A DNA stretch of 64,000 nucleotides from Oligoflexus sp. (GTDB lineage Bacteria; Bdellovibrionota_B; Oligoflexia; Oligoflexales; Oligoflexaceae): NCBI RefSeq assembly GCF_035712445.1, contig NZ_DASTAT010000126.1, positions 1 through 64,000 on the forward strand, given 5' to 3'. The notes under the pieces were generated by a model that ran no database searches, was not told the origin of the DNA, and worked only from the letters and a program-made list of their open reading frames with translations. Shown here one piece after another: positions 25,029-33,987 of this stretch. A program made the translations under genes and the position numbers. Positions within the stretch are counted from its first letter, which is position 1; the number at the start of each line of letters is the position of its first letter.

Positions 25029-27521
25029 TCAGAAGGCTTCGCGGCTGACGCAGAGGATGCGCTTGCTGCTGTTGGCGGCCGCAGTGAAATCACCGAAACG
25101 CCGCGTATCGAGCCAGGCGCGCGCGCCATCCGCATCGGTGAAGATTTTGCCGAACATCACATTCGGAAAGGCCGCGCGATCAGCGCTGGTCCATGAGCCC
25201 GCGCTGCCCGCTGCATCCGTTTTCCAGCCCACGGTGCCGGCCACGCGCTGACTGCCGGTCCAGATCTCGCGCACGGATTTTACCAGATCGCCTTTTTCAT
25301 CATAGTAAGGACTCATCTTCCAGCTGCCATCCCAGAATTCAGCCGCGCTATCCGCAATCAGAAGGCCGCGGGTGCTATAGACGGGACCTTGGATGTTCAC
25401 GCGCATACGGGCATCGGTCGCGGCATCGGATAGAAGCGCCGTGAAGCTTTGCTTATAACCCGCCTCCTGCGCCCGCGCGTTGCAGATCGCGTCCGCACCA
25501 TTGAGCCCACCCAGGGCCGCGGTATGGGTCGAGGATGTGACGAAGCTCACGAAGCGCTTGCCCAAAAGCTGCTGCGGCGGCTGCAGAGCGCAGCGAAGTC
25601 CGGAATCGCCCATCCAGCCGTCGCCCCGGCCTTCAAGATGCAGTGGCAGGCCGGCTTCGATAAAGTAGCGGCCAATCGCTTCCCTTTGATTGAGTCCGAC
25701 ATAGAAGAAGGTTTCACCGCCGCCGCGCGTCAGCGCATAAGGCAGTGGATACTGAGTATTCCAGATGAACGTATCCCCGCGTCCCAGGGTGCCCGTGCCC
25801 GCGGTCGTGGTCACCAGCGAGGGCAGCATCGCCGAGAGATCCCAGCTGTTCGTGTAGAAAATGGAATCCGACCCATCGCCGATCAAAGGCACCAGCTGAT
25901 TGTATTCATCCTGGGTGTTATAAAGAGAAAGGCGCGTATAGATGCGGTTCGTTTCGGTCGTCAGGATATCATCGGTCATTTCATTGCGATTTCCGAAAAG
26001 ATCATGCACCCCGAAATAGGATCGGCAGCTCGACCACAGGGGATCACCTGAAAGATGCCGACCTTCGCTCTGACACAAGGTCGAAGTATCCGGAGTCTGC
26101 CACGCTGCAACCATGAATTCACTGTCGGTCAGGAGGTGAAACTTGCGCAAAGGCGAAGGAGTCTTCTGGGTAAAGCGATCTTCCGGCTTCAGATCATCGA
26201 CCTTGGCCCAGGCTGCGAATTCATAATCGTAGGTCCGATTCAAACAAAGTTGTTTAGCCGCCACCCATTCCACCTTCGATCCATTGGCCTGGGTCACAGT
26301 GCGGGTCGTATCCACGCGCGAACTCAAATCCACACGGCAAGGATAGTCGAGACACTGGGTTTCATAGGTATCGCCGATACCCGTAAGAGCCTTGTGCTCC
26401 TCACGAACCAAAGGACTTTTCACAGCATCAAGGTCCAAGGGATTGGCGAGCGCAGTCGAGGACAGCGCTGCTGACACTTCATAACGGTCGATCGCAAAAT
26501 CATAGCGGCAGTTGCGGCGAGTGCGGCCCTGCGGATCACCGCTGCAGTAAGCAAAGCGCTGGGACGGAAAATCGTCGGCGGGCCATTCATCAGCATCAAT
26601 AAATGTCATGCCATCCGGAACGTTGGCCACGGTTCGAATCGCCGACAGCCAGGTGTCGCCTGGATTCATGCCGTTGGATGCCGCAAAGCGCAGATAGCGT
26701 TTTTCCCAGGGTTTGGCTGCGGGCACCGAGGCGCTCAGGACAGCAGCGAGGTTGATACCACAGTTCCCCACCGCACTCAAAGCCAAAGGCCCGTTATTCG
26801 CGGAACGAGTCAGCGGATGGCAGTCGGCAAAATTCTGGATGACCTTGCCGCGAGCCAGGGACGCGCTGCGACCATCCCAGCCCATCAGCTCGCCTTTATC
26901 ATCGCTGAAGGCCAGGGACACAAGACTATGCGGCTGCGGCAACTGCCAATTGAAAATGGCCAGAGCCCCATCCGATTCATTGAAAAAACCCCGCGGCGCT
27001 GCATGATCGCTGCCGATGGTCTGATTCCAGCGGTTGCCATCCACGCGAATGGTCGCCTTGTCTTCGAGCTTTCCATCACTCACGATGATTTCCAGTTCAC
27101 AGCTCATATCACCGACCCGTCCATCCACCATTCCCAAGGGGCTGATGCGATAGCCTGGACAGCTCAAACCGGGCCCCATGCTGAACGTCAAAGGATCGTT
27201 ATCCGGATCCACCGCACGGCAAAGATTGGCCCTGATCCATTCACCAACGCCAAGCGTGAGCTGTTCGGGGCAGGTCAAGACCGGCGCGCGGTTCGCGACG
27301 CCGATGGGATTCACCGGCTGATCCGGGCGTGAGGGTTGCGGCAGTCCACCTGTTGGATTTTCCACATCCCCGGGATTGGAACCCGATCCGGGTTTGACAG
27401 CCGCGTCATCGCCCAGATTGGTCGGCACGGGATTCGCCACGCTTTTGAACGAAGCGCGTCCGCAGGCCATCGTCAGCACCAGGGCTGTCACGGCATACGG
27501 AAGGATGGATCGGTATTGCAT
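25029..27521 (-). CDS. Large lipoprotein with degenerate FGE/sulfatase-modifying-like and DUF1554-like domains
   Basis: 830 residues. The lipobox VLTMAC (Cys20) marks it for lipid anchoring. A Pro/Gly/Asn-rich linker follows, then an Ig/cadherin-like segment (APVLTCPEQLTL ... AVDPDNDPLTFSM, about 82-160). A middle region (about 330-640) resembles the formylglycine-generating-enzyme fold: it has DRYEVS and SYFGVHDLFGNRNEMTDD, where active members read yGvyDmvGNvwEW. The changed residues suggest binding, not catalysis. The C-terminus (about 660-830) looks like DUF1554: FVTSSTHTAALGGLNGADAICNARAQ. DUF1554 is known from Leptospira and deltaproteobacterial surface lipoproteins. The start has GGGAGG 6 nt upstream. 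Likely an exposed cell-surface protein; its ligand is unknown. It is 47 nt downstream of the cyclase gene on the same strand, so possibly an operon. Confidence 0.75.
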   Translation of the reverse strand: MQYRSILPYAVTALVLTMACGRASFKSVANPVPTNLGDDAAVKPGSGSNPGDVENPTGGLPQPSRPDQPVNPIGVANRAPVLTCPEQLTLGVGEWIRANLCRAVDPDNDPLTFSMGPGLSCPGYRISPLGMVDGRVGDMSCELEIIVSDGKLEDKATIRVDGNRWNQTIGSDHAAPRGFFNESDGALAIFNWQLPQPHSLVSLAFSDDKGELMGWDGRSASLARGKVIQNFADCHPLTRSANNGPLALSAVGNCGINLAAVLSASVPAAKPWEKRYLRFAASNGMNPGDTWLSAIRTVANVPDGMTFIDADEWPADDFPSQRFAYCSGDPQGRTRRNCRYDFAIDRYEVSAALSSTALANPLDLDAVKSPLVREEHKALTGIGDTYETQCLDYPCRVDLSSRVDTTRTVTQANGSKVEWVAAKQLCLNRTYDYEFAAWAKVDDLKPEDRFTQKTPSPLRKFHLLTDSEFMVAAWQTPDTSTLCQSEGRHLSGDPLWSSCRSYFGVHDLFGNRNEMTDDILTTETNRIYTRLSLYNTQDEYNQLVPLIGDGSDSIFYTNSWDLSAMLPSLVTTTAGTGTLGRGDTFIWNTQYPLPYALTRGGGETFFYVGLNQREAIGRYFIEAGLPLHLEGRGDGWMGDSGLRCALQPPQQLLGKRFVSFVTSSTHTAALGGLNGADAICNARAQEAGYKQSFTALLSDAATDARMRVNIQGPVYSTRGLLIADSAAEFWDGSWKMSPYYDEKGDLVKSVREIWTGSQRVAGTVGWKTDAAGSAGSWTSADRAAFPNVMFGKIFTDADGARAWLDTRRFGDFTAAANSSKRILCVSREAF

Positions 27522-27568
27522 GTTGGTCCTCCCTCGGGTTCGATCGTTGGGTGCCTTGGCCTTCAGCC

Positions 27569-29464
27569 TTAAGCCGCACCGGTATTGCTGCTGGCATCAG
27601 AGCTTTGCCAGACGTAAACTCTTTGAGCATGGTCATCGTCACGAACACGAAGCTGTCGCGATTTGAGGTCAATACAGGAAAATGCGGCCTGCAGCTCGGG
27701 AGTCAGACGCTCATAGACGCGTTCCTGCAGGATGATGCAATGGGCTTCTTCGGGCGAAAAGAGCTGTTTTCGCAGCTGTTCGTAGCGTGTCGCCAGAATA
27801 ATAGCAGGCCCATAGAGATCATATTCCTTGGTTCCTATCATCGGATAGTAGGCCTCGATGGATCCGTGAGCGAGGCCGATCGCGCAGTAAATCGGTTCAT
27901 GATAATTGAATTCCTTGACCACCTGGCGGAACGTCGCAACCATGCGCAGGGCAAGACGGACCGCGGCTTCATCAATGGATCCCCCATCGGGTATCGGAAA
28001 AGGAAATCCGATCGAACACAGAAACCCGTCACCGAGCACCTTGATGCGATAGGCATCCGCCGCCAGACGTTTGGCATCATAACGATCATACATGGTCGAC
28101 ACGCAAAGTTCGATGGCCTGTTCGATAAAATCCTTGACCTTTTCGTGCTGAATTCGTGAGCTGGCGATGATGTCGAAGGCGAGCACGCAGGCCTCTGCCT
28201 TTCCTGTAGGCATGGTCTCTTCCAAAGTGCGGCCTTCCCGGATTTTTTCGAGCTGGTGCGGGTAGACGATTTTCTGCAGCTGCTCCAGCACGTGATCATT
28301 TTCTTTTTTCTGCTGGGCGAATTTGTTATTGAGCTTCAGCGAGGTCGCGATCGAGAACAGGATCACTTCCATCGTGGAACCTATCAGATGCACATCGCGC
28401 CCCCAGACGCTCTCGACCCGGATCACGCCCAGAGCGCTCAGGACGAAGTACTGCGTGCAGGTCAGCATCACGCCATAACCCAGCAGCATCAGGTGATAAA
28501 GCCCCCCGCGCCGCACGGAAAACCAGACGGCGATCGACATCATGGTCACGGTTCCGAGCAGGATGATAAAGGACATATAGTAGTTGCCATAGGGCACTCT
28601 AAAAAGGATGACGGCGAATTCCAGCACGATGAGCGCATAGATCGTGAGAAAGAAGCGATAGAGCCGCGGATAGTTCCGCCTCACCTCATAGAACGCTCCA
28701 AAGAAGACGCCGAGGCTCAGCTGCGTGAGAGCTCCCATCGACTGGGAGAAAAGCGTCCAATGCGCAAAGTGATGCTGCCCGCTCCGAAAGCCGAAAAGCT
28801 CCGCGATAAGGCTCCGCATGGATTCAATGAAAAGGAGGTTGATGAGGATGAAGGTCCCGTATATCAGGAACACGCGATTGTTTTCCCGCGTCATGAACAG
28901 AAAGAAAAGCGCCATGATCCCGAGGACGCCCACGCAGATGCCGCGCACCGCTCCCACCAGAAAGGAGGCACGGTGATACTGAGTGCTCGGTCGGACGACA
29001 TAGGGGGCATTGCCGAGCCCCCATTGGTTAGCGGATAGTGGCCCGAGGCCCTTGCCATGACTGAAGATCTGGTACCGACCAGGCGGCAGATCCAGATCAG
29101 CGACGATCGCATCGTTTTCGTAAATCAGAGGAACATCCGTCGCCTGATTCGCATCACGCAGCAGCACCCGCTGCACATATCCATTATGAATGAAGGAATA
29201 CGTCCCCCCCTTCTCTACCGTGACGTCGAAGAGCGCCGTGAAGCAGCCTTGGAAGATCCGCGATTCCGGCAAAGGACTGGCCTCCAGCTGCTGCCGCAGG
29301 ACCTCCAGTTTCTCCACCTCCAAAGGCAAAGCACAGCCCGGATCGATGTGCGCGTAGACCTTGTATTCCAGACCATCCACCTTTGCACTATGGCTAAAAT
29401 AAGCCACGGCCGGCTTCGAGGAAAGCCAGGTGAAGAGGATGGCCATGATCAGGCGCACGAGCAC
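27569..29464 (-). CDS. 7TMR-DISM-type receptor with class III nucleotide cyclase domain (paralogue)
   Basis: 631 residues. Signal peptide, a periplasmic beta domain (about 20-165), seven membrane helices (about 168-375), a coiled linker, and a class III cyclase domain. Metal aspartates sit in AFDIIASSR (near residue 428) and VLGDGF (near 475). As in the paralogue at 7209-9191, the usual VNxAxR motif is IILATR (near 550), so the transition-state Asn is Ile while the Arg stays. The two cyclases share a distinctive lead-in, PHQxExI ... LExTMPTG, just before the domain. The GTG at 29464 was chosen because AAGGAT lies 6-7 nt upstream. The sensory domain differs from the paralogue's, suggesting different ligands feeding one second messenger. 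Enzyme activity is unproven. Confidence 0.85.
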   Translation of the reverse strand: MLVRLIMAILFTWLSSKPAVAYFSHSAKVDGLEYKVYAHIDPGCALPLEVEKLEVLRQQLEASPLPESRIFQGCFTALFDVTVEKGGTYSFIHNGYVQRVLLRDANQATDVPLIYENDAIVADLDLPPGRYQIFSHGKGLGPLSANQWGLGNAPYVVRPSTQYHRASFLVGAVRGICVGVLGIMALFFLFMTRENNRVFLIYGTFILINLLFIESMRSLIAELFGFRSGQHHFAHWTLFSQSMGALTQLSLGVFFGAFYEVRRNYPRLYRFFLTIYALIVLEFAVILFRVPYGNYYMSFIILLGTVTMMSIAVWFSVRRGGLYHLMLLGYGVMLTCTQYFVLSALGVIRVESVWGRDVHLIGSTMEVILFSIATSLKLNNKFAQQKKENDHVLEQLQKIVYPHQLEKIREGRTLEETMPTGKAEACVLAFDIIASSRIQHEKVKDFIEQAIELCVSTMYDRYDAKRLAADAYRIKVLGDGFLCSIGFPFPIPDGGSIDEAAVRLALRMVATFRQVVKEFNYHEPIYCAIGLAHGSIEAYYPMIGTKEYDLYGPAIILATRYEQLRKQLFSPEEAHCIILQERVYERLTPELQAAFSCIDLKSRQLRVRDDDHAQRVYVWQSSDASSNTGAA

Positions 29465-29527
29465 AGAGAAATCCTTTCAAGGGTTCTCTCCGGTTTCGGC
29501 CTACGAGTGTCGTTTTAAATGGGAAAA

Positions 29528-29552
29528 TCCTGCCCAGGCAGGATGGGCAGGA
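29528..29552. promoter_or_regulatory. Perfect hairpin in the gap between cyclase and VWA lipoprotein genes
   Basis: Arms TCCTGCCCA (29528-29536) and TGGGCAGGA (29544-29552) with a 7-nt loop; on the plus strand a T7 run follows 9 nt later (29562-29568). It lies in the 251-bp gap upstream of the cyclase gene. It could be a terminator for transcripts coming from the right or a leader hairpin. Nothing else in the gap looks like a gene. Confidence 0.4.
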
Positions 29553-29715
29553 CGAAGGGGATTTTTTTGCAATATTCCGGATCCTCGCTCGTTCCTTTTA
29601 TGGAACTCCGGATCCAGACCCTTCCTTGGGGTCCTCTCCGACTCGAATATCTTGGTGAGGGGACAGCCATGGCTGATGGCAGCATGCCTGTCCCTGGTTT
29701 CTCTAAATCCTTCTC

Positions 29716-30708
29716 TCACGCTCCGGGATTGTAATTGAGCGTGATATCAGAACCATCCTTGACCGCCGTCGTCTTCGTGAGCGTGACACTATTGGTCTTG
29801 GCGTCATAGGTCCACTCGTTCGCGGCCATCTTCTGCTTGTCGAGCGTGACGATGATCTTCGACGGATCCGCAGGTTTTTTGCTCAGGGCAAAGGTCACGC
29901 TGCGCTTGACCATGTCAGTCGAGAGCCGGGTGATCAAAGCCGACCAGTCTGCAGCGCAGATGTCGAGCTGGGAACCTTTCGATGCGGCCGCGAGCGTGAT
30001 GTACTCCATGCCGATATTGGAAAGGTTGCAGGTATCGCTCGCCACCGAAGTCGGCAGACCAATGATAGCGTTGAAGGTCGCTTTCAGCGTCTTGCTCGGA
30101 TCGAAATCAGCGGCGAGATTGCCCGTGCCCGAACCATTGTCGTCACTGATGACCACGACTTCCAGAGCAGCATCCTTGCGGAAGGGCATGGGCGTTGCCT
30201 GGACGGTGCCATCTATATTGCGATAGCTGGCCGCGTACATGCCGCCGAAGAGAAGGTTGAGGCGACTGATCGCATCACCGGAATCCACGCGCTGCTGCAC
30301 GAAGGCGATCTTGTTCGGATCACTCCCGGCCGGCAGCATCAGGATCTGATCCAAAAGAAGATGGATGCGGGAATCCAGCTTTCCATCATTCAGGGTCGAG
30401 ACCAGTTTCTGAAGGTTGTTCTGAACGGCGAGGATCTCGTCGTCCATACTCGCGCTCGTATCCACCGCGAAGACCACATCCACCTTCAAAGATACCTTAT
30501 GCTTGTCGGTAAGACTGCCAAGATCCTCGAATACGGCTGGAGTCTGGGCCTTGGAATTGGCCTCATCGACCACCGGCGCAGGCTCAGGCGTGGGCTGAAC
30601 CACAGGTGTTTCCGTTGCGATACCTGCCTTAAAGGAAGAATCGCTTTTACAGGAGGCAGCTGCCAGCGCTGTAAGAAGGACGATAGAGAGTTGATTAAGT
30701 GTGACCAT
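29716..30708 (-). CDS. Lipoprotein with von Willebrand factor A domain
   Basis: 330 residues. The lipobox LAAASC (Cys20) is followed by a Pro/Glu/Val-rich tether (about 30-60) and a VWA domain whose first strand carries the metal-ion-dependent adhesion site DTSAS (VDVVFAVDTSASMDD, near residue 78); a later VVISDDNGSG matches the fold's fourth strand. The C-terminal 70 residues form a beta-rich module. VWA lipoproteins in Gram-negatives commonly bind protein partners outside the cell or in the periplasm. The ATG at 30708 has GGGAG about 10 nt upstream. It precedes the cyclase gene on the same strand by 251 bp, so it is probably a separate unit. Its partner is unknown. Confidence 0.85.
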   Translation of the reverse strand: MVTLNQLSIVLLTALAAASCKSDSSFKAGIATETPVVQPTPEPAPVVDEANSKAQTPAVFEDLGSLTDKHKVSLKVDVVFAVDTSASMDDEILAVQNNLQKLVSTLNDGKLDSRIHLLLDQILMLPAGSDPNKIAFVQQRVDSGDAISRLNLLFGGMYAASYRNIDGTVQATPMPFRKDAALEVVVISDDNGSGTGNLAADFDPSKTLKATFNAIIGLPTSVASDTCNLSNIGMEYITLAAASKGSQLDICAADWSALITRLSTDMVKRSVTFALSKKPADPSKIIVTLDKQKMAANEWTYDAKTNSVTLTKTTAVKDGSDITLNYNPGA

Positions 30709-31143
30709 AAGCTTGTGACTCCCGCTTGATGTTCATTCAGGGGTGATAAAGCAAGGCCCGTACCGCGATTGGCGGATTTTGGCCTTTTCAAAAAACATTT
30801 ATAATTATGTGCAAAATCATGGCCCCGCTCTTGCAGATCTTTCGTCAACGCCCGTAAACCGTCAGCTTTCCAGTTCTTTTTCGCACGTACGAATCTCCTA
30901 AAAAATAAATAAATTCCTTAACTTGGAATAAAAAGCGCTGGTTTCATAGGGTCAATACCATCGTCAAGCTTAGACAGCCTCGATCTTCCTCATGATTTCA
31001 ATTACTTAGCAAACCTGATGCAAAATATCTGATTCATGTCGACACTTCAGCCGGGACCGCATCGCCTTAGATCGCGAAACTCTTCCAGGTTTCGAGTGGT
31101 CAGACATTTGCAAGAAATTGGGGACACACTCGGGAGGTGAGAC
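30709..31143. other. AT-rich intergenic region between divergent lipoprotein genes
   Basis: 435 bases holding the promoters of both flanking genes. It has AT-rich patches near 30790-30815 and 30895-30940, but no clear paired -35/-10 boxes, and I see no gene, repeat or RNA structure here. Confidence 0.5.
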
Positions 31144-31728
31144 ATGAAACACGTCATCTGGCTTGCGCTTTTGCTAGTATCCTGCGCGGAAAAAAAGAAC
31201 TTTTCGGGATCGCAGGCGGCAGCGACCGATGCGGATGCCAGTGCCATCGCTGTGGAACAACCAGCCCCTGAAGTCCCTTCCCAAGTGGATGAAAAAGGCA
31301 TCGGTGATTGCATCGACGGTGATCGTGTGATCTTCGCTTTCTCGGGCGCGGTCAAGGAATGCATTGATTCCGGCCGCACCTGGCATTTTGAGACGAAAAC
31401 CTGCGTATCCATGCCCAAGGCCGCGTTCAGCTGTGATTGGGAGACTCTGCAGGGCAAATTAAGTGCCCTGAATCTTCTGACGGAAACCTTGAAAAAGGAT
31501 TCCGCCGCAGGAGCCAAACTTATCAGCTGCGGACAATCCGCCGACGGCAATCGCGTGGCCGTTCAGTGGATCAAACCCGTTTCGGGCGTCAGCTGTGAGA
31601 AATTGCAGGAAGGCTTCGGTGTCACCACCGGTTGCTATACTCACTACGTGGACCGCGCACCACCGGCCCCGGCCACAACCGATGCCGAGCGTCGCGCCCG
31701 CGTGAGTGAATGCCTGACGACTTTGTAA
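31144..31728 (+). CDS. Cysteine-rich lipoprotein of unknown function
   Basis: 194 residues. A short lipoprotein signal (ALLLVSC, Cys14) leads to an Ala/Asp/Pro-rich tether (about 15-50) and a compact domain with eight further cysteines (GDCIDGD, KECID, KTCVS, FSCDW, ISCGQ, VSCEK, TGCYT, SECLTTL). These are probably paired as disulfides, since the protein is exported. The ATG has GGGAGGTGAG just upstream, an almost perfect ribosome site. I do not recognise the fold. It stands divergent from the VWA lipoprotein gene and upstream of the ole cluster, from which a long inverted repeat separates it. Confidence 0.75.
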   Translation: MKHVIWLALLLVSCAEKKNFSGSQAAATDADASAIAVEQPAPEVPSQVDEKGIGDCIDGDRVIFAFSGAVKECIDSGRTWHFETKTCVSMPKAAFSCDWETLQGKLSALNLLTETLKKDSAAGAKLISCGQSADGNRVAVQWIKPVSGVSCEKLQEGFGVTTGCYTHYVDRAPPAPATTDAERRARVSECLTTL

Positions 31729-31756
31729 GCCAGTCCCATCCCCTTCAGCGGCCCTA

Positions 31757-31799
31757 CGATGTCATGATGCGTTGATTATTCGAGCGGATCATGACATCG
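31757..31799. promoter_or_regulatory. 12-bp perfect inverted repeat upstream of oleA
   Basis: CGATGTCATGAT (31757-31768) and ATCATGACATCG (31788-31799) with a 19-bp spacer, 28 bp after the lipoprotein stop and about 230 bp before oleA. No U-run follows. It is either a 3'-end hairpin for the lipoprotein mRNA or an operator for the ole cluster. Confidence 0.5.
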
Positions 31800-32026
31800 G
31801 GCCCCCATTCTGCTCAATCAAGCCATTTTTACCTACTAATTGCGATTTTTTAACTCTTCTTCGCGCCTCGTAACGCCGTAATGGCCTTCATTACCGTCGC
31901 TTCGCCTGGCTTTTTACGCTAGCCATGGGTCCGGCTGCCTTGCTACCATCCGTGAGCTGTTTTCAAAGTCCATGGGACTCTCCAGCGCTTCATAAACCGA
32001 GCTTTGCTCCAGGTTCCAGGTTGTCG

Positions 32027-33067
32027 ATGCGATATCAGAAGGTTTTCGTAAATGCGATTGGCTATGAACTTCCCCAGGAAGTCGTTTCCACTCGTTCCCT
32101 CGAAGAAGCCCTGCGTCCCGTGTACCAGGCGCTCAAACTGCCTTTGGGTCAGTTGGAAGCGATCACTGGCATCCGCGAACGGCGGTGGTGGCCCAGGCAA
32201 TTCAAAGTTTCCGATGGCGCGATCCTCGCGGCTCAGAAGGCTCTTTCCGGCCTTGGCCTGCGCGGCAGCGACGTCGATGTCCTGATCTATGCCGGCGTCT
32301 GTCGTGATTTCTATGAACCGGCAACGGCCTGCCGCATTGCGAGCGAACTCGGTTTGAAACCCGATGCCGCGGTCTACGATATCAGCAATGCCTGCCTCGG
32401 CGTGATGAACGGCATGATCGATATCGCCAATCGCATCGAACTGGGCCAGGCGAAAATCGGTGTCGTCGTCTCCTGTGAATCGGCGCGCGAAGTGAACGAG
32501 GATTCTCTGCAGCATCTCCTGCAGAATCCGGATATGCCGCATTTCAAGGACAGCATCGCGACTTTTACGGGTGGTTCGGGCGCGGCGGCTGTCGTCCTGA
32601 GCAGCGAACCTTCGCTCGGTCGTTCCCATCGCCTCCTGGGTGGCGTCATGCGCAACGATCATCAGCATCACGACCTTTGCCGTTGGGGTGTGAAGCGTCT
32701 GCGGCAGACGGTGTTTGAGCAGTTCATGATCACCGATGCCATCAACGTGATGAAGCACGGCGTGGCGCTGGGATTCAAGACCTGGCAGGCGCTTCTTTTG
32801 GAACTCGGCTGGCGCAATGAGCGGGTGGATAAAATCATCTCGCACCAGGTCGGCCAGAGTCATCGCAAATCCGTTTTGAATGCCCTCGGCATTGCGGAAA
32901 ACAAAGACTATGCAACCTTCCCGATGCTCGGGAATATGGGTACGGTCTCGCTGCCTTTGACGGCGGCGATGGCCGATGAAGGCGGGTTTCTCTTACCCAA
33001 GGATCAGGTCGGCTGGCTCGGCATCGGCAGCGGCCTCAATTGTCTCATGTTGGGGCTCGAATGGTAG
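32027..33067 (+). CDS. oleA: OleA: acyl-CoA head-to-head condensing thiolase-fold enzyme
   Basis: 346 residues, thiolase superfamily. OleA joins two fatty acyl-CoAs by a non-decarboxylative Claisen condensation to a 2-alkyl-3-keto acid, the first step of long-chain olefin synthesis. The known Xanthomonas OleA residues have counterparts: Cys123 (SNACLGVMNGM), His273 (ISHQVGQSH), Asn303 (GNMGTVSLP), and the signature Glu97 (FYEPATAC), 26 residues before the Cys, which reaches into the partner's active site. The start was placed at ATG 32027, as the family's N-terminus begins here; the longer frame from 31925 reads as non-coding and the ribosome site is weak either way. The stop overlaps the oleB start. 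First gene of oleABCD. Confidence 0.93.
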   Translation: MRYQKVFVNAIGYELPQEVVSTRSLEEALRPVYQALKLPLGQLEAITGIRERRWWPRQFKVSDGAILAAQKALSGLGLRGSDVDVLIYAGVCRDFYEPATACRIASELGLKPDAAVYDISNACLGVMNGMIDIANRIELGQAKIGVVVSCESAREVNEDSLQHLLQNPDMPHFKDSIATFTGGSGAAAVVLSSEPSLGRSHRLLGGVMRNDHQHHDLCRWGVKRLRQTVFEQFMITDAINVMKHGVALGFKTWQALLLELGWRNERVDKIISHQVGQSHRKSVLNALGIAENKDYATFPMLGNMGTVSLPLTAAMADEGGFLLPKDQVGWLGIGSGLNCLMLGLEW

Positions 33068-33957
33068 CAAGCACGGAAATCCTAAGGCAGTATTATCCCT
33101 TTCAGAGCCGCTTCACCCAGGTGAGCCGGCAGCGCATGCATTATCTCGATGAAGGCAGCGGCGAAGTGCTGCTCGCTTTGCACGGCAACCCCACCTGGTC
33201 GTTCTACTACCGAAACCTCGTGAAACAATTCCGCGGGCAGTATCGCATCGTCGTTCCCGATCACATCGGCTGCGGCTTTTCCGATAAGCCCGATGATCGA
33301 CAGTATAGCTACCGTCTGGAGCAGAGGGTACGCGATATCGAGGCCCTGGTGGCCCAGCTCAATCTGAAAGATATCACGCTGGTGCTGCATGATTGGGGCG
33401 GAATGATCGGCCTCGCCTTTGCCACCCGCAATCCGCAGCTGATCAAGCGCATCATTCTGATGAACAGCTCCGGCTTTCCGCTGCCCGACACCAAGGGTTT
33501 CCCCCTGGCTCTGACGCTCAGCCGCACGCCCGTGCTCGGGGCGCTTTTGATTCGCGGCCTGAATGCGTTTGCGTTTACCGCGAGCTGGATCTGCTGTCAG
33601 CGCCATCGACTGCCGCGCAGTCTTCGCAAACTTTATCGTCTTCCCTACAACACCTGGCAGCAGCGCATAGCCGTGCATCGCTTCGTCCAGGATATTCCTT
33701 TGAATGCGAAGCATCCCTCCTGGCAGCTGGTGGATTACACGAGCCAGCATTTGGATCAGTTCCGGAATATCCCCTTCCAGATCATCTGGGGTGAACGCGA
33801 CTTCGTCTTCGATCGTCATTTCCTTGCGGAATGGCAGAAGCGTTTGCCGCACGCTGAATACCACAGCTTCCCGGATGCCGGGCACTACATCCTGGAAGAC
33901 CTTGGGGATGAAGCCCTGAGCCTGATGCGCGATTTTTTGAAACGCCATCCTCTTTGA
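33061..33957 (+). CDS. oleB: OleB: alpha/beta-hydrolase-fold beta-lactone decarboxylase
   Basis: 298 residues, haloalkane-dehalogenase-like. OleB decarboxylates the beta-lactone made by OleC to the cis-olefin. Visible triad: nucleophile Asp111 in LVLHDWGGMIG, acid in WGERDFVFD (about residue 247), and His275 in PDAGHYILED. HGNPTWSFYYRN supplies the oxyanion region, as in dehalogenases. The ATG at 33061 overlaps the oleA stop (ATGGTAG), so translation is coupled; the in-frame ATG at 33040 lies inside oleA. The gene is separate, not fused to oleC as in some actinobacteria. Confidence 0.92.
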   Translation: MVASTEILRQYYPFQSRFTQVSRQRMHYLDEGSGEVLLALHGNPTWSFYYRNLVKQFRGQYRIVVPDHIGCGFSDKPDDRQYSYRLEQRVRDIEALVAQLNLKDITLVLHDWGGMIGLAFATRNPQLIKRIILMNSSGFPLPDTKGFPLALTLSRTPVLGALLIRGLNAFAFTASWICCQRHRLPRSLRKLYRLPYNTWQQRIAVHRFVQDIPLNAKHPSWQLVDYTSQHLDQFRNIPFQIIWGERDFVFDRHFLAEWQKRLPHAEYHSFPDAGHYILEDLGDEALSLMRDFLKRHPL

Positions 33958-33987
33958 AATCATCGGCCGCTCGCACGAGGGAACGAC

